This document shows positions 34,896 through 47,399 of a stretch of DNA of 64,000 bases, piece after piece. The first letter of the stretch is position 1. Each line of letters starts with the position of its first letter. The position numbers were made by a program, and so were the translations under genes. The DNA comes from Paguma larvata (lineage: Eukaryota > Chordata > Mammalia > Carnivora > Viverridae), in NCBI GenBank assembly GCA_030068075.1, contig CM057835.1, positions 40,108,715 to 40,172,714 on the forward strand, in the 5' to 3' direction. The notes below the pieces were generated by a model. The model was not told where the DNA came from. It saw only the letters and a list, made by a program, of their open reading frames with translations, and ran no database searches.

Positions 34896-35580
34896 ATATT
34901 AAGTATATTCAAAGTTAAACATTAAGAAGGCAGTTGCCACTTACAAACACCTGTCCCTTTGTATTTTGTGAGCGTCATGGCAGAGACTGCTGGTTGTCTA
35001 CCAACCATCTCCTAACTTAGTTCTTCGTTAGAGATGGAGCTCTGATTTCATTCGGAGTGGCCATGTGCCTAAGAGACCCCTGTTTCCTAATTCTCTTGAA
35101 CCAAGTGTGACATATCCTAAATTCTGGCCAATGAGAAGTAAGTGAAATGCTGTGTATAAGATTTTTGAGTAGGTGTCTTAAAGGAGCTGATTCATCTGGT
35201 AGAATTTTTTTTTTTTTTGCTTCTCCCAATTGTTTTTTTGTTTTGTTTTGTTTTAAATAAGCTCTACATCCAATGAGGGGCATGAACTCACAACCCCAAG
35301 ATCAAGAGTCACATAATCTACCCACTAAGCCAGCCAAACACCCCTGCTCCCCCCAACTGTATTTCATGACACTTAGATGTGATGCCCAGTGCTCAAGGAC
35401 CCTGTTGTGAACTTCATATTGGGAGTCGTCAGCCACTTGTTGAGAATGGGGGAGCATAAAGATAGAAGGAGCCTGGATCCCTAATAACTTTGTGGAGGCT
35501 CCAAACCTGCCACGGATTTCGTACCTCCACACTTGTTCATTTGAGTGAATAAACCTTTGTGTGTTTAAGCAATGAAATTT
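34896..35580. other. Probable old retroelement split by a SINE
   Basis: Text on both sides of the SINE at 35234 reads on, and ends in TGAATAAACCTTTGTGTGTT. This suggests one old element, family not identified. Confidence 0.35.
35234..35343 (-). mobile_element. Older Can-SINE
   Basis: Short form without the CT tract. It is flanked by TGCTTCTCCCAATTGT and TGCTCCCCCCAACTGT, so it split an older sequence. Confidence 0.8.
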
Positions 35581-36183
35581 TAGGTTTTCTATTAAATGAA
35601 GCTCACTCTTAGTCTATAGGGAGAGAACAGAGATTGAATGGGAATAATTGATTTACCTAAGTCATGATTCAATAAACTTGGGAACTCATTTTCTTTTGGC
35701 TAAAATTTTGAAATGGTTGGTCTTGAAGACATTTCCGTGTTTTCTAAATGGTTTCAAGATAAAATGAAGTATTAATTATTCCATGGAAATAAGAAAAGGG
35801 GTATCTCTTCTGGATCACTTGGAAAATAGTCTTTTCTAGCCTTTCTAAAGTCAGAAGCCCAATTTTGTAGGAACCTGTGGATCTAGGAGTAAGGAGACCT
35901 GGATTCTTCTATTAACCTGTTGTATGATCTTCAATAAGTGATTGAATCTCATTTGTTTCAATCTTTCCAAATATAAAAAGGATTTTATATTTAAAAAAGG
36001 ACTTTATTTGTTAGTATTTCAGCCAAACTATGATGTTCTTCAATGCAGGGATGATGTTTTATTCATCATTGTATTCTCCTTTACACGTTGCTTGACAAGG
36101 GTTTTGTTGTTGTTTTGTGGGGTTTTTTTGTATATACACATGGCATTTAGTATTTAATTGATGCGTTAAATTAAAATTTTAAA

Positions 36184-36396
36184 GTTTTTTTTTAATGTTT
36201 ATTTATTTTTGAGACAGAGAGAGACAGAGCATGAACGGGGGAGGGGCAGAGAGAGAGGGAGACACAGAATGTGAAGCAGGCTCCAGGCTCTGAGCTGTCA
36301 GCCCAGAGCCCGACGCGGGGCTCAAACTCACAGACCGCGAGATCATGACCTGAGCCGAAGGCGGATGCTCAACCGACTGAGCCACCCAGGTGCCCC
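36184..36396 (-). mobile_element. Young felid SINE
   Basis: Little diverged, with perfect 17-bp target-site copies TAAATTAAAATTTTAAA at 36167 and 36397. Confidence 0.96.
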
Positions 36397-36445
36397 TAAA
36401 TTAAAATTTTAAATAAAAACATCTCCCTTAAGACACACAATTTTA

Positions 36446-36673
36446 TTTTTTATTTTATATATATATACACATATATATATTTAAGTATTTATTTTGACTG
36501 ATGCAGAGACAGTGCAAGTGGGGGAGGGGCAGAGAGAGAGGGAGAGAGACAGAATCCCAAGACTCTGCAGCAGCAGTGCAGAGCCCCATGTGGGGCTCAG
36601 ATTCACAAACCGTGAGATCGTGACCAGCAATCAAGAGTCAGATGCTTAACTGACAGAGCCACCCAGGTGCCCC
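36446..36673 (-). mobile_element. Felid SINE with TA-rich tail
   Basis: Target-site copies AAGACACACA[A/G]TTTTA at 36430 and 36674. The tail has grown into a TA microsatellite (36458-36480). Confidence 0.93.
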
Positions 36674-36867
36674 AAGACACACAGTTTTAAATGTAGCATA
36701 CTACTTGTACCACTTCATTCTCTGTTTCTATGAACTGTGTGTTCAAATTAATGTGTTGCCTTATGAGTCTGAAAGATTCAATATTTTGCTCCTTTCTAAT
36801 AGCCTGAGGCATGATCTTAGTTTTTAGTTAGTTTCAGGTAAATTAAAGTAAATAAAATTTATTTTCT

Positions 36868-37078
36868 GGGGCACCTGGGTGGTTCAATCGGTTAAGCATC
36901 TAGCTCAGGTCATGATCTCATGGTTCATGAGTTCAAGCCCCACATCGGGCTCTGTGCTGACAGCTCAGAGCCTAGAGCCTAGAGCCTGCTTCAGATTCCG
37001 TGTCTTCCTCTGTCTCTGTCTCTCCCCTGCTTGTGCTCTGTCTGTCTCTCTCTCAAAAATAAACATAAAAAATTTTTA
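36868..37078 (+). mobile_element. Felid SINE
   Basis: Full-length with a short duplication TAGAGCC in its body (36971-36984). Flanks share AAAATT[T]ATTTTC. Confidence 0.93.
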
Positions 37079-37322
37079 AAAATTATTTTCATATTAATCC
37101 AATGAATTTCTATCATAATCTAAAACTTATCTTAGGCCAACTCAGATAGACTTCAAGATGAGTAAAGGTGAGTCTAAAAACACAGGAAGTTGCAGGGGTT
37201 TCAGCATGGAACAACGTAGACAATTTTAATGGTTTTGGTGTATGACAAATGGTGATTCCATATGCTAATTGACTCAACTGGAATTCTGTCTTTTATGTTA
37301 GAGGCTGTATAAAAATGTATTT

Positions 37323-38750
37323 GATGTATTTATTTATTATTTTTTAAATTATTTATTTATTTATTGTTTAATTTACATCCAAGTTAGTTAGCATATGGTG
37401 CCACAATAATTTTAGGAGTAGACTCCTTAATGCCCCTTACCCGTTTATACCATCCCCACCTCCCACAACCCCTCCAGCCACCCTCTGTTTATTCTCTATA
37501 TTTAAGAGTCTCATGTTTTGTCCCCTCCCTATTTTTAAATTATTTTTTCTTCCCTTCCCTTATATTTATCTGTTTTGAATCTTAAATTCTTCATATGAGG
37601 GAAGTCATGATATTTGTCTTTCTCTGACTGATTAATTTCACTTAGCATAATACCTACATAGTTACAAATAGCAATATTTCATTTCTTTTTGGTTGCTGAG
37701 TAATACCCCATTGTATATATATATATATATACCACATCTTCTTTATCCATTCATCCATTAATGGACATTTGGGTTCTTTCCATATATTGTCTATAGCGCT
37801 GCTATAAACCTTGGGGTGCATGTGCCCTTTTGAAACAGCACACCTGTCTGTATCCCTTGGATAAATACCTAGTAGTACAGTTGCTGGGTCGTAGGGTAGT
37901 TCTATTTTTAATTTTTTGAGGAACCTCCACACTGTTTTCCAGAGTGACTGCACCAGTTTGCATTCCCACCAGCAGTGCAAAAGAGATCCTCCTTCTCTGC
38001 ATCCTCGCCAACATCTGTTGTCACCTGAGTTGTTAATGTTAGCCATTCTGACAGGTATGAAGTAGTATCTCGTTGTGGTTTTGTCGTGTATTGCCCTGAT
38101 GATGAGTGATGTTGAGCATCGTTTCATGTGTCTATTTGCCATCTGGATGTCTTCTTTGGAGAAGTATCTATTTATGTCTTTTGCCCATTTCTTCACTGGA
38201 TTATTTGTTTTTTCGGGTGTGGAGTTCGATAAGTTCTTTATAGATTTTGGATACTAACCCTTTATCCGATATGTCATTTGCAAATATCTTCTCCCATTCT
38301 GTCAGTTGCCTTTTAGTTTTGCTTTTGTTTCCTTCGCTGTGCAGAAGTTTTTATTTATTTTTATTTATTTATTTATTTTTAATTTTTTTTAATGTTTATT
38401 ATTTTTGACAGAGAGAGAGAGACAGAGAGCAAGCAGGGGAGGGGCAGAGAGAGAGGGAGACACAGCATCTGAAGCAGGCTCCAGGCTCTGAGCTATCAGC
38501 ACAGAGCCCGACGCGGGGCTCGAACTCACAGACGTCGAGATCATGACCTGAGCCGAAGTTGGCCGCTTAACCGACTGAGCCACCCAGGCGCCCCCAGAAG
38601 TTTTTATTTTGATGAGGTTCCAGTAGTTCATTTTTGCTTTTGTTTCCCTTGCCTCCAGAGACATGTTGAGTAAGAAGTTGCTGCAGCCGAGGTCAAAGAG
38701 GTTTTTGCCTGCTTTCTCCTCTAGGATTTTGATAGCTTCCCATCTTACAT
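37323..38750 (-). mobile_element. 5'-truncated LINE-1 (ORF2 end and 3' UTR) with nested SINE
   Basis: On the - strand it encodes the C-terminal part of L1 ORF2, with phrases such as [20 protein letters not shown] and WIKKMWYIY, ending at a stop at 37654, then a 3' UTR and an A-rich tail. Target-site copies AAAAATGTATTT lie at 37311-37322 and 38751-38762. A SINE (38357-38594) sits inside it. There are in-frame breaks, so it is inactive. Confidence 0.92.
38357..38594 (-). mobile_element. Felid SINE nested in the L1
   Basis: Perfect target-site copies CAGAAGTTTTTATTT at 38342 and 38595, both L1 sequence. It is therefore younger than the L1. Confidence 0.96.
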
Positions 38751-38764
38751 AAAAATGTATTTTA

Positions 38765-38965
38765 GGAGCGCCTGGGTGGCTCAGTCGGTTAAGCGGCCAA
38801 CTTCAGCTCAGGTCATGATCTCATGGTCTATGTGTTTGAACTCTGCATCAGGCTCTGTGCTGACGGCTCAGAGCCTGAGGCCTGCTTCAGATTCTGTGTC
38901 TCCCTCTCTGTCTGCCCTTCCCCTGCTCACACTCTGTCTTTTAAAAAAACTAAAAAACAAAAAAC
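38765..38965 (+). mobile_element. Felid SINE at the L1 target-site copy
   Basis: Full-length. Flanks AAATGTATTTTA at 38753 and 38966. The left copy overlaps the L1 target-site duplication. Confidence 0.94.
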
Positions 38966-39044
38966 AAATGTATTTTAAAAATAACTCCAGTGAATTGGTT
39001 AGGACTTGCCTTAGACCACTTGGTAACAGAAATAAAGGGGCTTG

Positions 39045-39237
39045 TGGGCGCCCAGGTGGCTCAGTTGGTTAAGCTTCGGACTTTGGCTCGGGTCATGCTC
39101 TCACATTTCCTGAGTTTGAGCCCCATATCGTGTTCTCTGCAGTTAGCGCAGCGCCCCCTTCAGATCCTCTGTCTTCCTTTCTCTCTTTGCCTCCCCTGCT
39201 TTCTCTCTCTCTCAAAAATAAATAAACATTTTTTAAA
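39045..39237 (+). mobile_element. Felid SINE
   Basis: Target-site copies GAAAT[A/T]AAG[G/T]GGCTT at 39029 and 39238. Confidence 0.92.
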
Positions 39238-39448
39238 GAAATTAAGTGGCTTAGACAATATAAAAGTTTATTTTTACTAACTGTAAAACAAGTTCAAAGG
39301 CTCAGATTTGTATGGACACTTCTTAATGTCCTGGGAACCTTTACTTTTTCTGCTCAACCATCCTTTGTACAAATTTCTCCACAATCACAAGATGGCTAAT
39401 GCGACTCCTGCCATCACACCTGTGCCTATAACACAAAAAAAGAGGAAG

Positions 39449-39585
39449 GGGGCACCAAGGTGGCTCATATGGTTGGGTTTCTGACTCTTGACTTTGCCTC
39501 AGGTCATGACCCCAGGGTCATGGAAACAAGCCCTGCATCTGGCTCCAGGCTGAGCCTAGAGCCTGCTTGAGATTCTCTTGTGCGT

Positions 39586-39623
<38 letters not shown>

Positions 39624-39671
39624 CCTCTGCCCCTCTGCTCCCCATTTGAACCATCTCTGCCTCTAAAAAAG
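39449..39671 (+). mobile_element. Felid SINE with expanded CT tract
   Basis: Target-site copies AAAAAAAGAGGAAGG at both ends. A (CT)n run lies at 39587-39618. Confidence 0.92.
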
Positions 39672-40458
39672 AAAAAAAGAGGAAGGAGGAGACTACTTTT
39701 TAGGGAGCATTCCAGAAGTTCTCTCCAACAACTTCTGCTTTATCTTTGGGAGAACTTAATCACATTTTCATCTCTATTGGCGAGGAAGGGTGAGAAATAC
39801 AGTTTTTCAGCCGAGCAACATCAGGGCGCTGTAACTAAGGAAGATGTTTAGTAACGATATGAGGTAATCTGGGGACAGATGTGCCGGGGGGGATACTGTT
39901 TCTTATTCGTAATCACTGTTACTCTACCCCAGGTCAGTATGATTCTTGGCAAAATATTAAATCCTTTTATAAGAGTTAAGGGACTGTATAGATAGAGTGG
40001 AGAGACATAGTCTTTTACCTGCCAAGCCTTACAAAGTACTGCAGAACAAAAACTTATTTTAAAAAATCACATAAGTAAAATGTAAGGTGTTTTAGATATT
40101 AAAACTTGATTATGTCTGCAGGCCAGATGTAGCCGGCGAATCTGGGAGGGGAAGAAGAACGTAGAAGGGGGAAATTTTTAGAGTTGCAAGGAATTATGAA
40201 TACATTGCCATATTCCAATCATGACATTTTACCTGAAAGGTAAATTCGTGGCTTCTCTTGAAAACTTGGCCATTTTGGCGACCCTGAGCCCATATTCCCA
40301 ATGGCTGCCAACCACCTAGAAGTGAAACGTGGCCTTCCCAGTGCCCTCTGCCAGTTCCGGTGCCCTGTGATGCTTGCCATTCATGTCTCATATAAGAAGG
40401 GTGCTAATTGCCACTTATTATGACACTTGTATTATTTCTTTCTTCTTTCTTTCTTTCT

Positions 40459-40551
40459 AAATATGGAACACTTCACAAATTTGAGTGTCATCCTTGCAAG
40501 GGGCCATGCTCATCTCCTGTATTGTAGTATACGTGTCGCTGAAGCGAGCAT
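40459..40551 (-). pseudogene. U6 snRNA pseudogene with internal deletion
   Basis: Read on the - strand it follows U6 snRNA from the first bases (TGCTCGCTTCAG) to the 3' end TTCCATATTT. About 11 nt after the ATATACTA region (the AAAATTGGAAC block) are missing and there are several substitutions. A GAAA-rich tail lies at its 3' end (40436-40458), as expected of a retroposed copy. No U6-type upstream promoter elements were seen. Confidence 0.9.
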
Positions 40552-40980
40552 CGTAGTATCATTTTCTGAAGGTAGATTTAGAAAGAGAAAAGAGATATAT
40601 TGTCTGTACTCTTACCTTTCTCAAAAGCAGAATAATTAAAAGGGCTTTTTTTTTTTCATCCATCCTGACTTATTTATTTTGATTTCTTTCCTTAACCCCT
40701 GCAGGCATTGAAGTTTGTGCTACTTGCACTACAGGAGTTTTGATAGGAAATGAATGGCATGAATATGTTGCCATTTGACATACAATAGAATTTCCTTCTT
40801 CATTGTGTTCATTGTTTATTGTTTTCTCTCCTCTCCCTGCATTGGAGTATAACATCCAACAGGGAAGGGATCTTTGTGCCTAGAACAGTGCATAACACAT
40901 AAAGGGAACTCAATAAATGTGTTTTTTTGAAGACATTTATTAAGCATCTACTTTGTACAAGTATTCCAAAATATTATTTT

Positions 40981-41190
40981 TTATTTTTTTAATGTTTTTG
41001 GTTTTGTTTGATAGAGAGAGATAGACAGCATCAGAGGGACAAAGAGAGAGTGAGACATAGAATCTGAAATAGGCTCCAGGTTCTGAGCTGTTAGCGCAGA
41101 GCCCACTGTGGGGCTCGAACTCACGAACCGTGAGATCATGTTCTGAGTCATGAAGTCGGATACTTAACCAACTGAGCCACTCAGGTGCCC
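40981..41190 (-). mobile_element. Felid SINE
   Basis: Target-site copies CCAAAAT[A/G]TT[A/C]TTTT at 40966 and 41191. Confidence 0.94.
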
Positions 41191-41204
41191 CCAAAATGTT
41201 CTTT

Positions 41205-41375
41205 TCACAAATATTATCTCATTAAAAATGTTAACAACATACTTATAATTTAGGCCTTACTATTCCTATTTACTAATAAGAAAACTAAGACTGACAGAGG
41301 TTAGCAGACTTAAACAAGCTCAGACTGCTAGGTTTTCATAGATCCAGGATTTAAATGCAAGTCTGATCAATGATT
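41205..41375 (+). mobile_element. MIR fragment, intergenic
   Basis: AAGAAAACTAAGACTGACAG then GATTTAAATGCAAGTCTGAT, following the MIR order. Confidence 0.6.
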
Positions 41376-43335
41376 GCAACCTGAACATTTCTCTTCAAAT
41401 GGCCTTCAAGATCTATAATACAATGGAAGAAATGTTTATAACTTCTTCATCCTACAAGAGAATTATGCTTCCTGTGAATCTATGTTGCTTATTCATGATC
41501 TCCTACAATGTAAATCTCAATTTTCAGCTGGTAAATTTCTATGGGAAGGGGGATGACAAAACACAGTCTTTCTTACATCACAGCAATCCTCTGCACACCA
41601 GAATCTATGGGCCAAATAGATTAATTGTTGCCACTTGGAGTTGCCCTAGTTATCTCTATACTGATAATAATCAAATTTGCATCTCCAGACAAGTTGTCCC
41701 CTGAATTCCACATCTGTATTTCTTACTAATTATTTCCATCTTTATTGCTCACAGAAATAGCAAACTCAGTATCTTCAGAAGCAAATTATTTAACCCTTTT
41801 ACAAACTAGCATTTTGCTGCTGTCCTTATTTTTGTTGCTAACAGTATCATCCACTCTTTGTCCAAACAAAGATCAAACCCAGAATTCTGCAATAGCCTGA
41901 GCATATGAAGAATAGAAACTTAATGCACTCCCGGAGGAGACAGATTTATAAATCAAGTAATTACAACACTTTGGCCAGATACCAAAAAACAGAGGCACCT
42001 GTTATATGCACAGAAACCTATATGCACAGAAAACTTGGAAGAGCTTTTCCCTAAGGAGGGAAGTTAGGGAAGATTCTGTGAGCAAAGTCAAAGGAGGCAT
42101 TCTAGTGGCAGTGGAAGTAAGGATTCCCAAAACAAATAAGGCCCAAACCAAACAACAAAACGAACAAAAAACAGGAATGACTAGAGTTCCAAAAAACACA
42201 ATTTAAAAGCCACTATTACGAAGGATGGATTGGAAGGCTTACGGAGCTGGAAGACCAAGGACGATGGTCCAGATGAGAGATGAGGAGTCAGATACAGCAA
42301 TTAACCTGGAGACTGATGCATGCGAGCATGAGGCAGAGATGACGTCTAGGATGACTGACTCCCCGTTCCGTTCTTGAGTAAATGGGAGGATCATGAAACC
42401 ATTAACTACAAGGAAGAGAAAAGCAAAGGAGTTTTTTTGTTTTTGTTTTTGTCTTTTGTGTGTTTTTAATGGAAAGACAATGGCTTTGGTTTGAGACATT
42501 TTAAACATGAGAATTTGTCGGAGTTCCCGGAAGGCATGTTCTGTCTCAAAGTTGGAAAGGACATACGTGATGCTCCCTACTCCCATCTCTCACCCTTTAT
42601 TACTTAATATCCAAGTAATCCATCCCCAAATATTGGAAGTTCATTTAGGGCAGGGACCACTTTTAAAATTAGCTTTCTATCTAAGTACCTAGTGGTATAA
42701 ATACTTTTTTCTTTTTTTTTTTTTTGGTATGGATATTCAAAGGGTCTTGTCTTCCCTCTGCTCAGCAAGGACCATTTAGGCATTTCCCCCTTATAGCTCA
42801 TTCCTTCCCTCCCTTCAGGTACCCCTTCACTCCTCCTCTAGACTCCAGGATTTGTTGTGAAAATCATGGTAGCCAGCAATATGTGAGTGCAGATTGCTAT
42901 TAAATGACGTAAAATGAATGTGAGAAAGAAAGATACGAGTTATATCTCAATAATTTTGTTATAAGAAAAAAGAAAAAGAAGAGATGAGAAAAAAAAAAGC
43001 TCAGAGAAAGAGGAGTTGGCTTGTTTTAATTTATGTGTTGACAGTTGTTGAGAAATAGAAATAAAAGGAAGGGGTTACATTCAAATTTTCAGGAAGCAGC
43101 AACAAACTGAATACAAGACATTGAGAAGGAAGAAAAGATTTGAAAAATAGTTGCAGCATATTAAGATGACTAGAAAAAAGTCCAGAGCAGACTGGAAGTG
43201 CTTGAACAGGTTTGTGTCTGATGGACTGTGTTTCCCAAAAGACCCACTCGGCTGAGACTGTAAATGGTGGGGGCGGCTAGGGACGCTAGCACAGTCACTG
43301 GCCAGCCAAATGTCAGGGGAATGACTGCACTTGTT
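41376..43335. other. Intergenic stretch with weak L2-like text
   Basis: No gene. Part of it (42225-42600) has L2-like wording. The rest is not recognised. Confidence 0.4.
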
Positions 43336-43339
43336 TTTG

Positions 43340-43660
43340 GTTTCGCTCTTCAGTTTTATTGAGGTGCAATTGTCAATAAAATTTATATACACAAAGTGTA
43401 CAAAGTGATGATATATTTCATGAAATGATTATCAGAATCGGATTAAGAAATCCACCAATTCATACAGTTACCTTTTTTTTGGTTTGTGTGTGTGGTGAGA
43501 ACGCTAGGTCTCACCTTCTTAGCAAACTGCAAGTACAAAATACAACGTTTTTAACTATAGTCATCAGGCTATACATTAGAACTCCAAAGCTTATTCATTA
43601 TATAACTGAAGGCTTGAAACCTTCAAACAGCATCTCCTTCTCTCCCCTACCTCACAGCCC
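43340..43660 (-). mobile_element. Ancient L1 3' UTR fragment (antisense)
   Basis: Includes TTTATTGAGGTGCAATTGTC and later CATTAGAACTCCAAAGCTTA, wording typical of L1M-type 3' ends read in reverse. Confidence 0.6.
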
Positions 43661-43709
43661 TTGATAATGACACTTAAGTCTTCAGCAGGGTATCTACTGA
43701 TACCTATCG

Positions 43710-43736
43710 GTCTCTCTCTCTCTCTCTCTCTCTCTA
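43710..43736. repeat. (CT)n microsatellite
   Basis: TCTCTCTC run followed by ATCC/ATCT repeats. Confidence 0.7.
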
Positions 43737-44303
43737 TGTATCCATCCATCCATCTATCTCTGTATCTATCCATTCAATATTTATTGGCTGGTTTCCCCAA
43801 AACTGATTAGATGAAAAACCCAACCATCAATCCCTGCCATTACTATCTCTGGAGCAAACTCCATAGAATTGTCTATATGGAATACAGCTTCATTGCAAGT
43901 CAATGACTGTAATTAGGAATTCTGGGACTTGTGATTATCAGTTTAAGACTCACGTTTATGACCACTATTTATTAATGTTTATCATATGCTTTCTGCAACT
44001 GGAAATTACATAAATTTCTCATTGTACATTTTCAGTTTTGAAGGATCAGAGCCTCCATACAGGGTGCCTTGTCAGATGCCGTGGTGTAAATTTCAGGTTT
44101 GGTATTAGCCAATATTATACATGTGCTTACCTCAAAGTAATGTCATCATTTGTTAATAATTAGTCTATGGATTACAGGTAGTTGGATAGCATATATATAC
44201 ATATTTATTCAACAAATGTTTACTAAGGGCCCACATTGTGACAGACACAACTATAGCTACTGAGAGTGGAGACCAATATAAGACCTCATGAAAATGACAT
44301 TCT

Positions 44304-44532
44304 TTTTTTTTTTTAAGTTTATTCATTTATTATTTCTGAGAAAGAGGGAGAGAGAGCAAGCACAAGTTGAGGAATGGCGGGGAGAGAGAGAGAGAGAGAG
44401 ACATAGAATCTGAGGCAGGCTCCAGGCTTTGAGTTTCAGCACAGAGCCTGACGTAGGACTTGAACTCACAAACTGTGAGATCATTACTTGAGGTGGAGTC
44501 GGGCACAACTGACTATGCCACCCAGGTGCCCC
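44304..44532 (-). mobile_element. Felid SINE inside an L2-like relic
   Basis: Target-site copies GAAAATGA[C/T]ATTCT at 44290 and 44533. It splits the older element. Confidence 0.94.
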
Positions 44533-45591
44533 GAAAATGATATTCTAATAGAGAAAGAGAGACCAAGAAAGTGAAATAAGTAAAATATGAGGGACAGACA
44601 GTAGGATGGAATAGCTCATAGGAGACCAAAGCTCCTACCAAGACCAACAAGAAGAGCCAGATGAAATATAAAATTTATCTGTTTTGAGAGATCAGCAGTT
44701 GTAGAATCAATAAGAGCTAGTGAAGCTGATATTCCAGAAGAGAGAGCACCAGGGAAAAGTGAGTTTATCCTCTTTAAGATAACTTCATTTTTTCCCCAGG
44801 GAGCCTTTCAACATACTGAACACTGGCTTGCTGCTAAGACCCCAGGCTTGGCCAAAGGACAAGGCCACTGTGTGGGAAGAGAGAAACAGGGAGTTTTTAT
44901 CATTGTCTATCAGGGCTAGAGTGACAGTCACTTGAATTATACCTCTGGGTTTCCCTTGAAGACATTTGTTGAGTTCTAAACTTTCATTGGGTAGGAACCT
45001 AACAAACTAAGGCAAAACCCTCTGATAAACAGAAAGTCGGTTCCACAGTCTTAGTGCAAGAGACAAAGACCCGCCACAGGAAGGAGCTAGGGTAAACCCG
45101 CCAGGGTCTTTGTTGGAATCTACAGAAAGTAATCGGATGTTTGAAATTTTCATGAGGGTGTACAAGGAAGGTCTCAAAGAGAAGGAGGCACAAGGGTCAA
45201 GGGTGAAGGAGGTGAGAGAGCAAGCAGTGTGGCCATCTAGGGGAGGAGCGTTGCTTACAGAAGGGAAAGCCCGAGGAGCGTGCCCAGAACGTTTGTGGAA
45301 CAGCCGAGAGCCCCACGTGACTGACAGCACAGCCTGTGTAGGACGAGTAAGAACTGGAGTCTGAGAGACACACACGGTGGAACGCATAAGGCCCTGTGGA
45401 CCACTGGACCAACTCTGGATTTGATCTAAATGAGATGAGAAGCCTCTGAGGGTTTTGTTTTGTTTTGTTTATCTTTTAATTTTTGGAATCATTCTGGAGG
45501 AGTTTGGGTAGAGAAATGTCATGATCTGACTTATTTTTTACCAGGGACATTCCAGCTGCTGGGTTGAAAAGAGACTGAAGTGAGGCTTGTC

Positions 45592-45631
45592 GGAAGCAGA
45601 AAGACCCATTAGGAAGCAGAAAGACCCATTG
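45592..45631. repeat. Twenty-bp tandem duplication
   Basis: GGAAGCAGAAAGACCCATT occurs twice in a row, inside an old L2-like relic. Confidence 0.8.
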
Positions 45632-46268
45632 AATAACCGAGGAGGGAGATGGCAGTGATCTGGATGAGGATGGACATGGAGGGAAGGGCAGATTCTGGGT
45701 GGACTTTAAAGGTAGAGGTCATAAGATTTACTGACAGATTGTATTTAGAAGAGAAAAAGAGAAACTCTGCAAGATGTTTTGATACGAACAATTGGAAGAA
45801 TGGAGTGACCACAAACTGAAAGGGAAAAGGATGTGGGGGGGATCATTCATGGGGGAGATCAGGAACGCAGAACTGGAAAGATTAACTTTGCAATGTTTTC
45901 TAGACATCTAAGCCAACATTTCACGTAGAGAGTTGGAGCCCGGAATCCAAGGGAAGGGTGTGGGATACTGTTTTCGGTGTGCCAGTCTTTAACATGGAGA
46001 TGGCGTGGTAGGTTAGAAGTCTGGGTAAGATCAACAAAGGAGTGAGCGGGTATAGAACCAGAAGAAAGGTCCAGTCACTGAGTTCTGGCCCTCAACTAGT
46101 TAAAGGTGATGGAAGGAAAGAGGTGGAGAAGGAAAAACAGAAACCAAGTGAAGAGTGTGTTTCAAGAACAGCATGCAAGCTCTCTGCAATTAAGATAATA
46201 ACACGAAGCTGAAAAATGAATAGAATAGTAATATGGGAGTCTCTGCAACCTTTGTAAAAACACATTTG

Positions 46269-46392
46269 GGGGCGCCTGGGTGGCTCAGTCAGTTAAGTGT
46301 CGGACTCCTGATTTTGGCTCAGGTCATGATCTCACGTTGTGGGATAGAGCTCCGTGTTGGGCTCCGCACGGATGGTGGGGAGCCTGCTTGGG

Positions 46393-46432
<40 letters not shown>

Positions 46433-46513
46433 TTCCCCTCCCCTGCTCATGCTCTCTCTCAAAAATAAATAAAATAAAAATAAACCTTTAAAAATATTAA
46501 AAAAAAAACAACC
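46269..46513 (+). mobile_element. Felid SINE with CT run
   Basis: Head GGGCGCCTGGGTGGCTCAG, (CT)n at 46397-46427, A-rich tail. Flanks share CACATTTGG. Confidence 0.93.
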
Positions 46514-47399
46514 TACCACATTTGGTGAAGCAGTAGGTGAGAAAACCTGATTAGAAAGGATTCAAGAGATAACAAAAAAAGAAATTGAAGACAGTAAATA
46601 TAAAACATCTTCTCCTAGAATTTTTCTTTTTTTTTGTAAAGGAGAACAGAGAAATGGGGTGTGATGGCCAGACAGAGATAGGGCTTAGAAAGGTAGAGAT
46701 TTCTGGTGTTTTTTGTTGTTGCTGTTTTTGTTTTTATTTTATTTTTTTAAGTTTAGTTTAGCTTATATAGTACTGGGGAGGATAGTGATAGATTAAATTG
46801 ATAACATGGGAGACAAAGAGCAGAATTGCTAGCGCAGTGCCCTTCGGTAGGTGGGAGGAGACAGGAATGAGTGGACAAGGGGAGAAACTGAACTTCATTC
46901 ACTGTGAACAGAGGCAGTTCTTCCATAGCACAGAAGAAAAGGCCACGTGGCTGGTACAGAGGCAAGGCAGGTGGTGGGTATGGGGAAACCTGCAGACGTT
47001 CATGACAGTTTTTTTAATCTGCAAAATGAAGAAGTAGGTCAGAGTGGAAAGTGAGAGTCAAGAGGGATGTACGAGAAGTTTGAGCAGACAAAAGGAGGTT
47101 ATGAAAAAATTGCCAAGGAGAATGGGGTAGTGGGTGGATTAGGCAGATAGAGTAAGGCTGTGGGTAGTATTAACTCCTGTTTTTGTTTGTTTGTTTGTTT
47201 TTAACTCCTGTTTAAACCTGACCATGGCCTTGAAGTGAAACTCCTGAACTTGAGTATGAGTCCATAGTTAGCCACGTTCAACTGTGAGTGTGCAGCAGCT
47301 GGGAAGCTGGAGGCTTAGATTTAATTGGGGAGTAACTTTGACAAGGGGTAGTCAGCTTCTAATTTTGTCAGCTCAACAGGTGTAGGAGGATATTTTATG
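46514..47399. other. Intergenic stretch, nothing recognised
   Basis: Purine-rich on the + strand, no convincing ORF, RNA gene or repeat family. Confidence 0.4.

Larger units (their letters stand above)
44200..46100 (-). mobile_element. L2-like relic, intergenic
   Basis: Begins TATTCAACAAATGTTTACTA, the reverse of an L2 3' end. It resumes after the SINE and continues with GGAAGTTCCAG-like and GCAGATTCTGGGTGGACTTT wording. The right limit is uncertain. Confidence 0.45.

Noticed and set aside
37654..38196. 180-codon - strand frame as a host gene
   Set aside because: It is the C-terminal part of L1 ORF2, inside a truncated element.
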